Assembly (NCBI RefSeq): GCF_001885075.1
Contig: NZ_MODU01000004.1
Span: 186,001-250,000 of the forward strand
Reading direction: 5' to 3'
DNA: 64,000 nt
DNA from: Alteromonas sp. V450
Lineage (GTDB): Bacteria > Pseudomonadota > Gammaproteobacteria > Enterobacterales > Alteromonadaceae
The notes under the pieces were generated by a model. The model did no database searches. It was not told where the DNA came from and was given only the letters and a program-made list of their open reading frames with translations. This document shows, piece by piece, positions 1 through 7,688 of this stretch (position 1 is the stretch's first letter; each line of letters starts with the position of its first letter). Made by a program: the position numbers and the translations under genes.

Positions 1-491
1 AGCGCAACGCGTATTTGATGTGTTTTGCCGCTACGAGGCTTAACAATAAACCCTCGAATTCCTGGTATGGCTGACTGACTGAAAAACTGCGTGATCGCTG
101 GGCTGTCAGTTGTTTTTAATAGAATTCGCTGACCGCCTCGTCGGTTCTTCATATCGCCAATCACACTGCCTTGTTTCTTTTTAGGTTTTTGAGCACTCAG
201 TGCAAGATAATACTTATTTACTTTTCGGCTCGCGAAAAGCTCCCCAATTTCACTTGCAATCGAAGGTTTTTTAGCAAGGCACAGACAGCCCGATGTACCT
301 GTATCTAGTCTGTGGCACAAATGCAGTTTCTCAACGTTCAGCTGTTTTTTTAGTAACGTCACTATTCCTGCACCCGACTGTTCTATCTCGCCGTCGCTAG
401 CAGCACTGTCCTCGTCATGCATAGCCAAGCCTACAGGTTTGTTGACGATAACGAGGTCGCTGTTTTCAAATACTATAGGAATATCTTGCAC
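1..491 (-). CDS. RluA-family pseudouridine synthase (partial, C-terminus outside window)
   Basis: The minus-strand reading frame from a GTG at 491 encodes the catalytic domain of an RluA-type RNA pseudouridine synthase, which isomerises uridine in rRNA or tRNA. The hallmark HRLDTGTSG segment with the catalytic Asp lies at about residues 63-71, and the later KTHQIRVA motif is reached just before the window edge, so the C-terminus is missing. There is no S4 domain at the N-terminus, as in the short RluA-like proteins; which uridine is modified cannot be told. The GTG start shares one base with the stop codon of the upstream HPt gene (TAGTG), suggesting translational coupling. Start choice is an inference from that overlap. 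Confidence 0.85.
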   Translation of the reverse strand, partial: MQDIPIVFENSDLVIVNKPVGLAMHDEDSAASDGEIEQSGAGIVTLLKKQLNVEKLHLCHRLDTGTSGCLCLAKKPSIASEIGELFASRKVNKYYLALSAQKPKKKQGSVIGDMKNRRGGQRILLKTTDSPAITQFFSQSAIPGIRGFIVKPRSGKTHQIRVA

Positions 492-1057
492 TAGCTGTTT
501 TCTAACTCAATTATTGCTTCTTCATAGTCAAGTTCCTCAACAGCGTCAATGATAGCGGTTCGTTTTGCATCAGTAAGCGCCAGCGCATCTAACCATTCAT
601 CTAACGTTTCCTGAGCGATGAACTCGCTGGCTTTAAGCGCAGTCATAAGCTGCTTTCTTGCGTGTTGTGCAGCCGCCGCATTTGAGGGTTGCGAGGAAGA
701 AGCTACTTCTTCTGTACTATTGACTAGCGAGTCTACTTCACTCAATGTTTGATTTAACACCGATAAAAAAGAGGGATATTCTTCGGCGACTTGCTGTTCA
801 TTTCGAAAGCCGCTTTCGATAGGTTTGCTGGCCTCGTGCAGTGCAAATAGTCCCAAATTCCCCGTTACCCCCTTTAGTGTATGCACCAAAGAATAGGCGT
901 CGTTAAACGCATGCTTAGCTACGAGCGCTTGAAGATCTGCATCTAGTGTGCGGTACTCATTTGCAAACTTTCTTAAAAGCTTAAACAAAAGCTCCCTATT
1001 ACCGCTCAATTGCGACATGCCGAAATCGATATCCAATACTGTTGTTGACTGATTCAT
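491..1057 (-). CDS. HPt-domain phosphotransfer protein
   Basis: This 188-aa protein carries a histidine-containing phosphotransfer domain in its first 100 residues. The phospho-accepting His is at residue 59 in the segment HTLKGVTGNLG, typical of HPt four-helix bundles that relay phosphate between hybrid sensor kinases and response regulators. The C-terminal 80 residues are acidic and match nothing I recognise. There is no kinase or receiver domain in the protein and none next to it, so the partners must be encoded elsewhere. It overlaps the pseudouridine synthase by one base. The fold is clear from the motif; the pathway is unknown. Confidence 0.8.
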   Translation of the reverse strand: MNQSTTVLDIDFGMSQLSGNRELLFKLLRKFANEYRTLDADLQALVAKHAFNDAYSLVHTLKGVTGNLGLFALHEASKPIESGFRNEQQVAEEYPSFLSVLNQTLSEVDSLVNSTEEVASSSQPSNAAAAQHARKQLMTALKASEFIAQETLDEWLDALALTDAKRTAIIDAVEELDYEEAIIELENS

Positions 1058-1269
1058 GCAAAAGTCCTTATAACCACGATTTTTGTCTTTGTCCGCCGAT
1101 TTTTAATACGTTGATAGACATGCTGTTTGCAGTGTATTTCAGAAATACACAAATTAATACAATGTTAGCAAAGTCGGGACAAGTAAAGGGATAAAAAGTC
1201 TGATAACCTTCGTTACCTTAGTTAAATGAGGCGTGTCATTCCTCTGCCTTAGATTTTAAAGGATTCAAC

Positions 1270-4134
1270 ATGTCAGGAAAACTGACCTTTCGAGCGCTGG
1301 CTATTGCAGCATTGGCGACAATAATAACCTCTTGCCAAAGTGGAAGTTCGGTGGATAAACCGCTCGCTGAGCAAGCTATGCAGGGGCAGGACGAGGTGAC
1401 AATACCTCATGAAAAATTTACGCTTGAAAATGGGCTAACCGTCATTCTTCACGACGATAATTCTGACCCTCTTGTGCATGTTGATGTTACTTATCACGTT
1501 GGCTCGGCAAGAGAGGAAGTTGGCAAGTCTGGGTTTGCTCACTTTTTTGAGCATATGATGTTTCAAGGTTCAAAGCATGTCGATGATGAGCAGCACTTTA
1601 AAATAATTACTGAGGCGGGTGGAAGCCTAAACGGAACGACAAATAGCGATAGAACAAATTACTATCAAACGGTCCCAGCAAATCAACTGGAAAAAGTGTT
1701 GTGGTTAGAATCCGATAGAATGGGTTATCTGCTTGAAGCAGTAGACCAAACCAAGTTTGAAAACCAGCGTGAAACCGTTAAAAATGAGCGCTCTCAACGC
1801 GTTGATAATCAGCCATATGGCTTACGTACCGAATTGATAGGTGAAGCGCTTTATCCTGAAGGCCACCCATATTCATGGATGACAATTGGCTACGTTGAAG
1901 ATTTAGATCGCGTTAACGTTAATGATTTAAAAGCTTTTTTTAAGCGTTGGTATGGACCAAACAACGCAGTACTCACAATTGGTGGTGATATTGACGTTGC
2001 CCAAACCAAGCAGTGGGTAAAAAAGTATTTCGGTGACATCCCTTCAGGCCCAGAGGTTAAACAGCCTGTACCTAAACCTGTAACATTATCTGAAAATCGT
2101 TTTGTTACGTTGGAGGATAATGTTCACTTACCGCTGCTTCAAATTACCTATCCTACGTCTTACGCATTTCATGAAGATGAAGCGCCACTTGACGTACTCG
2201 CAGATATTTTGGGAGGTGGAAAAACATCTTTACTCTACAAAAACATGGTAAAGGAAGGGCTTGCTGTACAAGCGGCAGTGTCGCATCCATGCCGAGAACT
2301 GGCGTGTGAGTTTCAGATGGTTGCGCTGGCCAACCCTAGCAAAGTAACTTCGCTTGAAGTGTTAAATGCATCATTGGATAAAGCGTTAGAGGAATTTGAA
2401 GATAGGGGTGTAACAGCAGATGACTTGATTCGAACTAAAGCACAAATTGAGGCGCGGACGGTATTTGGCTTACAAAGCGTGGCAGGAAAAGTGTCAACGT
2501 TAGCCGCAAATCAAACGTTTCATCAGCAACCAGATTTAGTATCGGAAAATATTGCCCGTTACAATAATGTGACCGCTGAAGACGTGATGCGGGTTTACAG
2601 AAAGTATATTAAAAACGCAAATAAAGTGACATTGAGCGTTGTCCCTCATGGTCAGGCAAAACTTGCCGCAGCACAACAAAACTTCGATCGGCCCGTACGA
2701 AAAATCGACCATGATGCCGATACAGTGGATAAATTGACGAATGAAAATATCGCTTCAAGTTTTGATCGCTCTATCATGCCTGAGGCAGGTGACGTACCGG
2801 TAGTAACAGCCCCTGAATTTTGGGAAGCGTCGCTAGAGAACAACATTAAAGTGTTGGGTGTCACAACCAGTGAGACACCTACCGTTACAATAATGCTCGG
2901 TATGGATGGTGGTATTTTGTTAGAAGATATGGACAAAGCTGGAACCGCATATCTTACCGCGCTTATGATGAACGAAACCACCAAGCAGTTTGCCAATGAA
3001 GCGCTCGCAAATGAACTGGCAAAACTAGGCAGTTCAGTCAGTATCTCGAGTGCTGGGCGCTACACGCAAATCTATGTTTCAACATTAACCAAGAACCTTG
3101 ACGAAACCCTTGCCATCGTTAAGGAGAAAATGTTTAACCCTGCATTTAAGCAAGAAGATTTCAATCGAATGAAGGAAAGGGTTTTACAAAGCTTGCAGCA
3201 GCAAACAAAAACGCCGTCTTACATGGCTCGCAGGGCCAGGGACTTAATACTATTTGGTGCCAACAATCGTGTTAGTCTTCCTGATGAAGGTACGCTGCAG
3301 ACAGTTCAGAATATTACATTGGAAGATGTTAAACGCTTTTACAAACGTTTTTACAACCCATCAAAAGCTAATATTGTTGTTGTTGGGAACCTGCCAAAAA
3401 GTGCTATGCTCGAAAAGATGGCATTTTTAGCGCAATGGCAAGGTATTGAATATTCAACACACGATTATACAGCGTTTCCAACCTATGATGAAAATGCTAT
3501 TTACCTTGTCGATAACCCAGATGCTGTGCAGTCTATCGTGCATCTTGTATCGCTCAGTTTGCCCTTTGATGCAACGGGTGAACAGTTCAAAGCTCGTCTA
3601 ATGAACTTCCCACTAGGGGGCGCTTTCAATAGCCGTATAAATTTGAATTTAAGGGAAGATAAAGGCATAACTTATGGGGCAAATAGTGCATTCATTGGTG
3701 GGAAAAGCATAGGTTGGTTTGAAGTTAGTACGGATTTAACAGCAGAGAATACGGCTGAAGGTATTACGGAGATATTACGCGAAATAAACGCATATAAAAC
3801 GAAAGGTATGACCGAAGGCGAGCTTCAATTTCTTCGTAACGCTTATACACTTAGCGATGCCCTTAAATTCGAAACGCCTGGCAGTAAGGCACGTTTTTTA
3901 CGCCAACTCATAAGCTATGATTTAGATAGAAACTACAGAACTGAACAGTTGCGTATCATTAATCAAATTACTAGCGCTGAGCTAAATAGAATTGCGGATA
4001 TACATTTGAACCCGGACAAACTGCAGATTATTGTGGTAGGCGATAAAGAAAAGCTATTACCTCAGTTGAACGCGTTATCAATGCCAATTGTCGAGTTGTC
4101 AGTAGAGAGCAATACGCGTAAAACGTTAAACTGA
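1270..4134 (+). CDS. M16 (insulinase/pitrilysin) family zinc peptidase, lipoprotein
   Basis: A 954-aa two-halved M16 metallopeptidase. The inverted zinc motif HFFEH is at residues 91-95, followed about 75 residues later by the Glu-containing NERSQR segment that supplies the third ligand. The second half (from about residue 510) repeats the M16 fold without a zinc motif and should be the inactive chamber half. The N-terminus has a signal sequence ending in a lipobox (ITSC, Cys22), so it is probably a lipid-anchored periplasmic or outer-membrane protease degrading peptides. The gene stands alone with its own leader of about 210 bp. Downstream, C5/G5 arms at 4166-4182 could form a weak stem before gshA. 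Confidence 0.92.
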   Translation: MSGKLTFRALAIAALATIITSCQSGSSVDKPLAEQAMQGQDEVTIPHEKFTLENGLTVILHDDNSDPLVHVDVTYHVGSAREEVGKSGFAHFFEHMMFQGSKHVDDEQHFKIITEAGGSLNGTTNSDRTNYYQTVPANQLEKVLWLESDRMGYLLEAVDQTKFENQRETVKNERSQRVDNQPYGLRTELIGEALYPEGHPYSWMTIGYVEDLDRVNVNDLKAFFKRWYGPNNAVLTIGGDIDVAQTKQWVKKYFGDIPSGPEVKQPVPKPVTLSENRFVTLEDNVHLPLLQITYPTSYAFHEDEAPLDVLADILGGGKTSLLYKNMVKEGLAVQAAVSHPCRELACEFQMVALANPSKVTSLEVLNASLDKALEEFEDRGVTADDLIRTKAQIEARTVFGLQSVAGKVSTLAANQTFHQQPDLVSENIARYNNVTAEDVMRVYRKYIKNANKVTLSVVPHGQAKLAAAQQNFDRPVRKIDHDADTVDKLTNENIASSFDRSIMPEAGDVPVVTAPEFWEASLENNIKVLGVTTSETPTVTIMLGMDGGILLEDMDKAGTAYLTALMMNETTKQFANEALANELAKLGSSVSISSAGRYTQIYVSTLTKNLDETLAIVKEKMFNPAFKQEDFNRMKERVLQSLQQQTKTPSYMARRARDLILFGANNRVSLPDEGTLQTVQNITLEDVKRFYKRFYNPSKANIVVVGNLPKSAMLEKMAFLAQWQGIEYSTHDYTAFPTYDENAIYLVDNPDAVQSIVHLVSLSLPFDATGEQFKARLMNFPLGGAFNSRINLNLREDKGITYGANSAFIGGKSIGWFEVSTDLTAENTAEGITEILREINAYKTKGMTEGELQFLRNAYTLSDALKFETPGSKARFLRQLISYDLDRNYRTEQLRIINQITSAELNRIADIHLNPDKLQIIVVGDKEKLLPQLNALSMPIVELSVESNTRKTLN

Positions 4135-4208
4135 AAAATTAAAATTTGTTGAATTAACACTTATGCCCCCCATAACAGGGGGTAATATTGACATAACGGA
4201 TCACCATT

Positions 4209-5807
4209 TTGACTGTAGACCCATCCCGTTTTGATGCGCGCATTGCTGCGCTTAAGTCACCTGAGTTTCTCGCTGCGCTAAAAAATATCAAGCGAGGTGT
4301 CGAGCGCGAAGCCCTTCGTATAAATCCAAACGGTACGTTGGCACAAACGCCTCACCCTAAACCACTGGGCTCTGCATTAACCCATGATTCAATTACCACA
4401 GATTTTTCTGAATCATTGCTAGAGTTTATTACGCCGCCGGAAGATAGTGCTGCAAAAACCATTTCTCAGTTAAAAGATATTCATAAATTCGTTATCGATA
4501 ATATTGGCGATGAACAAATATGGCCATTGAGCATGCCTTGTTTCATCGATGATGAAGCAGATATTCCTATCGCTTATTTTGGCGAATCAAACGTGGGCAA
4601 AATGAAGCGTGTCTATCGAATCGGGCTAAAAAACCGTTACGGTAGTATGATGCAGGCAATTGCAGGCGTGCATTTTAACTTTTCCTTTCCAGATTCCTTC
4701 TGGAAGCTGTGGGCAGAGTTAAACGGAAAAGCGCATTCAAACGAGCAAATATCTGCTGACTACTTCGGGTTAATCCGTAATTACCGCAGGCTGTGTTGGC
4801 TTATCCCATATCTTTACGGTGCGTCACCAGCACTGTGCGGCTCGTTCTTAAAAGGAAAACAGCACGCATTGCCATTTCAAAAGGTAGGTAAAGGTACGGT
4901 ATATATGCCGTATGCTACATCGCTGCGGATGAGCGATTTGGGTTACACCAGTGCGGAGCAATCGTCACTTAAGATTTGCTACAATCAGCTGGACAATTAC
5001 GTAAAACTATTACGCGACGCAATGAACACCCCCTCTTCGCGTTTTAGTCAGTTTGCTGCCGGTGATGAAGGAAACTATCAACAGCTTAGTCGCAATATTA
5101 TTCAAATTGAAAACGAGTTGTACTCGCCGGTACGTCCTAAGCAACCAACCAAGTCAATGGAAAAGCCAACTGACGCTTTAGTCAGGCGCGGAATTAGCTA
5201 TATCGAAGTGCGAGCACTTGATGTCAATCCGTTCTCGGCAATAGGAATCTCACAGACCCAGTTTGACTTCTTAGATGTTTTCTTAGTAGCGTGCTTGCTA
5301 ATGCCAAGTGCAGAGCTTGATGAAGCGCAGCTTAAAGAAGCTAAAGAGAACATGAACAAAGTGGTGCTAGAGGGGCGAAACCCTGATTTGCTGCTGCAAA
5401 ACAGTGGTAAAGATATTTCACTTCCCCATTGGTGTGAATCGCTATTTGAGTTTTTTGCAAAAGCCGCTGAGTTACTCGACTTGGCCAATGGTACGTCGCG
5501 CTATTCGCAAGCGGTGAAAGTCGAAGCTGAAAAAGTGGCAGATCCGGCGCTGACTCCATCAGGTAAACTACTCGCTACCTTGCTAGAAAATGACAAAGAT
5601 AATGGTGTGTTGGGCTTAGAACTGGCACAAGCTTATCAAGCTGAAATGAAGTCTTTTAAATACACTGATACCGATGCTACTGGATTTGCTGCCCAAGCTG
5701 AGGCGTCGTTTGCGGCTCAAAAAGAAATAGAAGCTGCTGATGTGAAAGACTTTGATACATTCATTCGTGATTACTTTTCTGAAGCCCCAGCAAAAAAAAA
5801 TGCCTGA
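4209..5807 (+). CDS. gshA: Glutamate-cysteine ligase (proteobacterial type)
   Basis: GshA joins glutamate to cysteine with ATP, the first and rate-limiting step of glutathione synthesis in the cytoplasm. The 532-aa product has the family's usual length, with the early IKRGVEREALRI segment, the DFSESLLEFITP motif and the later YIEVRALDVNPFS signature of this class. The only start in frame that preserves the conserved N-terminus is TTG at 4209, with a weak purine stretch before it; a low-efficiency start fits a rate-limiting enzyme but that is inference. A 3' inverted repeat overlaps its stop codon. No gshB is present in this window. Confidence 0.95.
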   Translation: MTVDPSRFDARIAALKSPEFLAALKNIKRGVEREALRINPNGTLAQTPHPKPLGSALTHDSITTDFSESLLEFITPPEDSAAKTISQLKDIHKFVIDNIGDEQIWPLSMPCFIDDEADIPIAYFGESNVGKMKRVYRIGLKNRYGSMMQAIAGVHFNFSFPDSFWKLWAELNGKAHSNEQISADYFGLIRNYRRLCWLIPYLYGASPALCGSFLKGKQHALPFQKVGKGTVYMPYATSLRMSDLGYTSAEQSSLKICYNQLDNYVKLLRDAMNTPSSRFSQFAAGDEGNYQQLSRNIIQIENELYSPVRPKQPTKSMEKPTDALVRRGISYIEVRALDVNPFSAIGISQTQFDFLDVFLVACLLMPSAELDEAQLKEAKENMNKVVLEGRNPDLLLQNSGKDISLPHWCESLFEFFAKAAELLDLANGTSRYSQAVKVEAEKVADPALTPSGKLLATLLENDKDNGVLGLELAQAYQAEMKSFKYTDTDATGFAAQAEASFAAQKEIEAADVKDFDTFIRDYFSEAPAKKNA

Positions 5808-5821
5808 CATAGGTCAGGCAT
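5792..5821 (-). terminator. Rho-independent terminator reading leftward (minus strand)
   Basis: A perfect 9-bp inverted repeat (ATGCCTGAC / GTCAGGCAT, arms 5800-5808 and 5813-5821) has nine A residues on its left and no T run on its right. Read on the minus strand this is a textbook intrinsic terminator. No minus-strand gene lies to its right, so it either stops antisense transcription or ends an unannotated short RNA. For gshA it offers only a stem without a U tract. Confidence 0.65.
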
Positions 5822-5874
5822 CGAAAGGTTCCAGGGAAACACACATTTTGCTAGAACATTAGTTAAGACAAGTT

Positions 5875-6513
5875 ATGAACCAAAAGTTCAAAAAATTGGT
5901 TGTTTTTTTATCAACGCTCATCGTTCTTTTTCCACTGTTTATCGCTGGATGTGCAACTACGCCTCCTAAAGACATCAGTAATCTGTGTGAAATATTCTAC
6001 GAAAAGGACGATTGGTATGATGCAGCCGCTGATGCCCGAGACAAATGGGGGGTGCCCATACATGTTCCCATGGCGATGATGTATCAAGAAAGCTCTTTTC
6101 GTCACGATGCGCTTCCACCGCGTGATTATGTTTTCTTCGGACTTATTCCTTGGGGGCGCGTGAGTTCAGCGTACGGTTATTCACAAGCAAAAACACCTAC
6201 GTGGTCTGATTACATGAGGGAAACGGATAACGACGGTGCAGATCGCGATGACTTCGAGGACGCTATCGACTTTATGGGCTGGTTTATTTATAAATCTCAG
6301 AAAGTGAATGGTGTCTCTAAATGGGATGCTTACGCACAGTATTTAAATTATCACGAAGGTTGGGGAGGCTATAAGCGTCGCAGCTATGACAGAAAGCCGT
6401 GGTTAAAGAAAGTGGCATCAAAGGTAAAAGCCCGTTCATTGCGTTATGCCACACAGCTAAAAACCTGTGAAGAAGATCTTCAGAAAGGTTGGTTTATGAA
6501 GCTCTTCAGTTGA
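5875..6513 (+). CDS. Lysozyme-like (SLT-type) lipoprotein
   Basis: A 212-aa predicted outer-membrane lipoprotein: a hydrophobic leader ends in LFIAGC with the lipidated Cys at residue 26. The mature part has the lysozyme-like segment MYQESSFRHDA with a candidate catalytic Glu at residue 72, followed by an AYGYSQ stretch and the YLNYHEGWGGY segment, as in lytic transglycosylases of the SLT superfamily that cleave peptidoglycan glycan strands. It is shorter than MltA-C/Slt70 and carries no peptidoglycan-binding domain. The ATG at 5875 has a weak ribosome site. A strong terminator follows at 6530, so it is a single-gene unit. Enzymatic activity is inferred, not certain. Confidence 0.75.
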   Translation: MNQKFKKLVVFLSTLIVLFPLFIAGCATTPPKDISNLCEIFYEKDDWYDAAADARDKWGVPIHVPMAMMYQESSFRHDALPPRDYVFFGLIPWGRVSSAYGYSQAKTPTWSDYMRETDNDGADRDDFEDAIDFMGWFIYKSQKVNGVSKWDAYAQYLNYHEGWGGYKRRSYDRKPWLKKVASKVKARSLRYATQLKTCEEDLQKGWFMKLFS

Positions 6514-6529
6514 ATTACCTAAAACCAGT

Positions 6530-6556
6530 AAAAGCGACAATATTGTCGCTTTTTTT
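6530..6556 (+). terminator. Rho-independent terminator of the SLT-type lipoprotein gene
   Basis: The inverted repeat AAAGCGACAAT / ATTGTCGCTTT is followed by a T run at 6550-6556, 17 bp after the stop codon. Confidence 0.85.
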
Positions 6557-6757
6557 GTGCAGGTGAAAATTGAATGGTTACCAATTCGCATAGGTGCTCG
6601 CCATCTTAGTGAGCGAGTTTAAAATGTCCGTACTCTTTGTTGTGTCACATTTATTTATAACTACTATATATGCAGTAACGTGCCGTGATTAGAAGCATTC
6701 AAAGTCCAGCTGGCGGGAGAGTTAACTATGCAGACTGACAAAAAATAGGGCAGAAAT

Positions 6758-6836
6758 AAAAAAAAGGGATAGACGGGCGTCTATCCCTCAGCGACGCTAA
6801 GCCAAGACCGTTTTTTTACCCAACGTCGAACAGGCA
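6758..6836 (-). ncRNA. Candidate Fur-repressed small RNA (RyhB/PrrF-like in logic, not in sequence)
   Basis: On the minus strand a near-consensus sigma-70 promoter (TTGCAA, 17-bp spacer, TAATCT) at 6870-6842 would start a transcript near 6836. About 78 nt later the RNA meets an excellent intrinsic terminator: GGGATAGACG / CGTCTATCCC arms at 6766-6787 followed on the minus strand by eight T residues (6765-6758). A Fur-type box (TGAGAAT-N-ATTTGCA, 6855-6869) sits over the promoter spacer. There is no open reading frame or ribosome site of note inside. The middle holds an A7 stretch then CGGTCTTGG, probably single stranded. Size, terminator and Fur control are what is known of RyhB-type RNAs; I see no sequence match to E. 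coli RyhB. All elements are read directly; transcription is inferred. Confidence 0.65.
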
Positions 6837-6841
6837 TTTGT

Positions 6842-6870
6842 AGATTATTGTAAATGAGAATGATTTGCAA
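6842..6870 (-). promoter_or_regulatory. Sigma-70 promoter overlapped by Fur box, leftward (small RNA)
   Basis: The -35 TTGCAA (6870-6865) and -10 TAATCT (6847-6842) are separated by exactly 17 bp. The 7-1-7 Fur motif TGAGAAT-G-ATTTGCA (6855-6869) matches TGATAAT-N-ATTATCA at 6 of 7 and about 5 of 7 positions, and covers the spacer and the -35, the expected position for repression by iron-loaded Fur. Confidence 0.65.
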
Positions 6871-6876
6871 TACATT
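6848..6876 (+). promoter_or_regulatory. Divergent rightward promoter sharing the Fur box
   Basis: On the plus strand TTGTAA (6848-6853), a 17-bp spacer and TACATT (6871-6876) make a plausible sigma-70 promoter for the gene at 6947, with a leader of about 64 nt. The same Fur motif at 6855-6869 fills its spacer, so both directions could be iron-repressed together. The -10 is weaker than on the other strand. Confidence 0.5.
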
Positions 6877-6946
6877 TTTTGGGTTTTTATGCCCATGTCT
6901 TTATCTTTGTATTTTTCCTATACTTTTTCAGAGAAGGGAGAAACTA

Positions 6947-7405
6947 ATGAAATCAAACAAGTTCAGTGCACACGGGGAGGTGCAAGCAATATATGTTTCT
7001 GAGCTGCAGATCCTTTCTATTAATCTTACCGGGCCTTTTAATCTCGAGTTTATGACAAAGTATGAGCGGGTTGTTGGCGAAACACGAAAACAGATTGATG
7101 TTCCCTGCTGGGGAAGTTTGGTTAATGTTTACGGTTTGGCGTTGGCACCAATGGAGGCAACAGACAGAGGCCACGAGATAGTGCAAAAAGCAATGGCGCT
7201 TGGACTTGCGGCTACGGCTGTTATTTTACATGAAAGTGAAGGCGCAGCGATGCAAAGAAAGTTTTGGTCACGTATTTATGCTGGCTCTGGCTTACCTTTC
7301 GAGTACTTTAGCTCAACACACGAAGCAAATGAGTGGTTAAAAGAGCATATTCTGACAAGTATGCAGTCTCGTGGTTTCACTTCATCGTCGTGGACAACTC
7401 CGTAA
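6947..7405 (+). CDS. STAS/SpoIIAA-like small cytoplasmic protein, putatively Fur-regulated
   Basis: A 152-aa soluble protein without signal peptide or membrane segments. The alternation of predicted strands and helices and the ending FSSTHEANEWLKE resemble the SpoIIAA-like/STAS fold, in which a short alpha/beta domain ends in an amphipathic helix after a strand; I cannot name a family with confidence. The reading frame is open from 6854, but ATG at 6947 has a good ribosome site (GGGAG, 7 nt before), and the extra N-terminal residues would be an odd Cys-rich stretch, so the shorter start is chosen. Its promoter overlaps a Fur box, hinting at a role under iron starvation. Function unknown. Confidence 0.7.
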   Translation: MKSNKFSAHGEVQAIYVSELQILSINLTGPFNLEFMTKYERVVGETRKQIDVPCWGSLVNVYGLALAPMEATDRGHEIVQKAMALGLAATAVILHESEGAAMQRKFWSRIYAGSGLPFEYFSSTHEANEWLKEHILTSMQSRGFTSSSWTTP

Positions 7406-7430
7406 CGTAGCGGTTATAAAACGCGGATTA

Positions 7431-7444
7431 TTGACCTGGATCAA
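7431..7444. promoter_or_regulatory. FNR/CRP-family box (upstream site)
   Basis: TTGACCTGGATCAA matches the FNR consensus TTGAT-N4-ATCAA with one mismatch. Its centre lies at -91.5 relative to the start predicted from the downstream box and -10. Confidence 0.7.
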
Positions 7445-7480
7445 GTTCGCTTATTTATGTCAGAAGGTGCTTTAATAATA

Positions 7481-7494
7481 TTGATCTGGATCAC
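7481..7494. promoter_or_regulatory. FNR/CRP-family box (proximal, class II position)
   Basis: TTGATCTGGATCAC matches TTGAT-N4-ATCAA with one mismatch. It is centred 41.5 bp upstream of a start near 7529, the standard class II activator position, and is 50 bp (about five helical turns) from the first box. Confidence 0.75.
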
Positions 7495-7516
7495 AGGGCG
7501 CACTGCAAAACTCCTC

Positions 7517-7522
7517 TATCTT
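7517..7522 (+). promoter_or_regulatory. Predicted -10 element of the FNR-controlled promoter
   Basis: TATCTT lies exactly where a class II FNR promoter needs its -10 given the box at 7481-7494. No good -35 is present, as expected when FNR replaces it. Leader of about 20 nt before the ATG at 7549. Confidence 0.6.
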
Positions 7523-7548
7523 TTAAGAAGTTCTAGAGGAGATTAATT

Positions 7549-7674
7549 ATGTTGTGGTCAATGATAAAAGACCCCGTCGTTTGGGGATCACTATTAGGTA
7601 TCGGCATTATCATCGCAATGATGGTGTATTACACTTATTTGTTTATGCACAATAGTGCGGACGATACAAAGTAG
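7549..7674 (+). CDS. 41-aa single-span membrane protein (DUF3149-like), FNR-controlled
   Basis: ATG at 7549 follows a strong ribosome site (AGAGGAGA at 7535-7542) and opens a 41-codon frame ending at TAG 7672. The product has one hydrophobic helix (about residues 11-33, from VWGSLLGIGIIIAMMV onward) followed by a short polar, charged C-terminus. Size and layout resemble the DUF3149 family of tiny inner-membrane proteins of unknown function; the assignment is from memory of the pattern. Two FNR boxes and a matching -10 lie upstream, so it should be switched on at low oxygen. It is followed 14 bp later by the end of the convergent smrB gene. Confidence 0.75.
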   Translation: MLWSMIKDPVVWGSLLGIGIIIAMMVYYTYLFMHNSADDTK

Positions 7675-7688
7675 GCCGAATTTGTACT

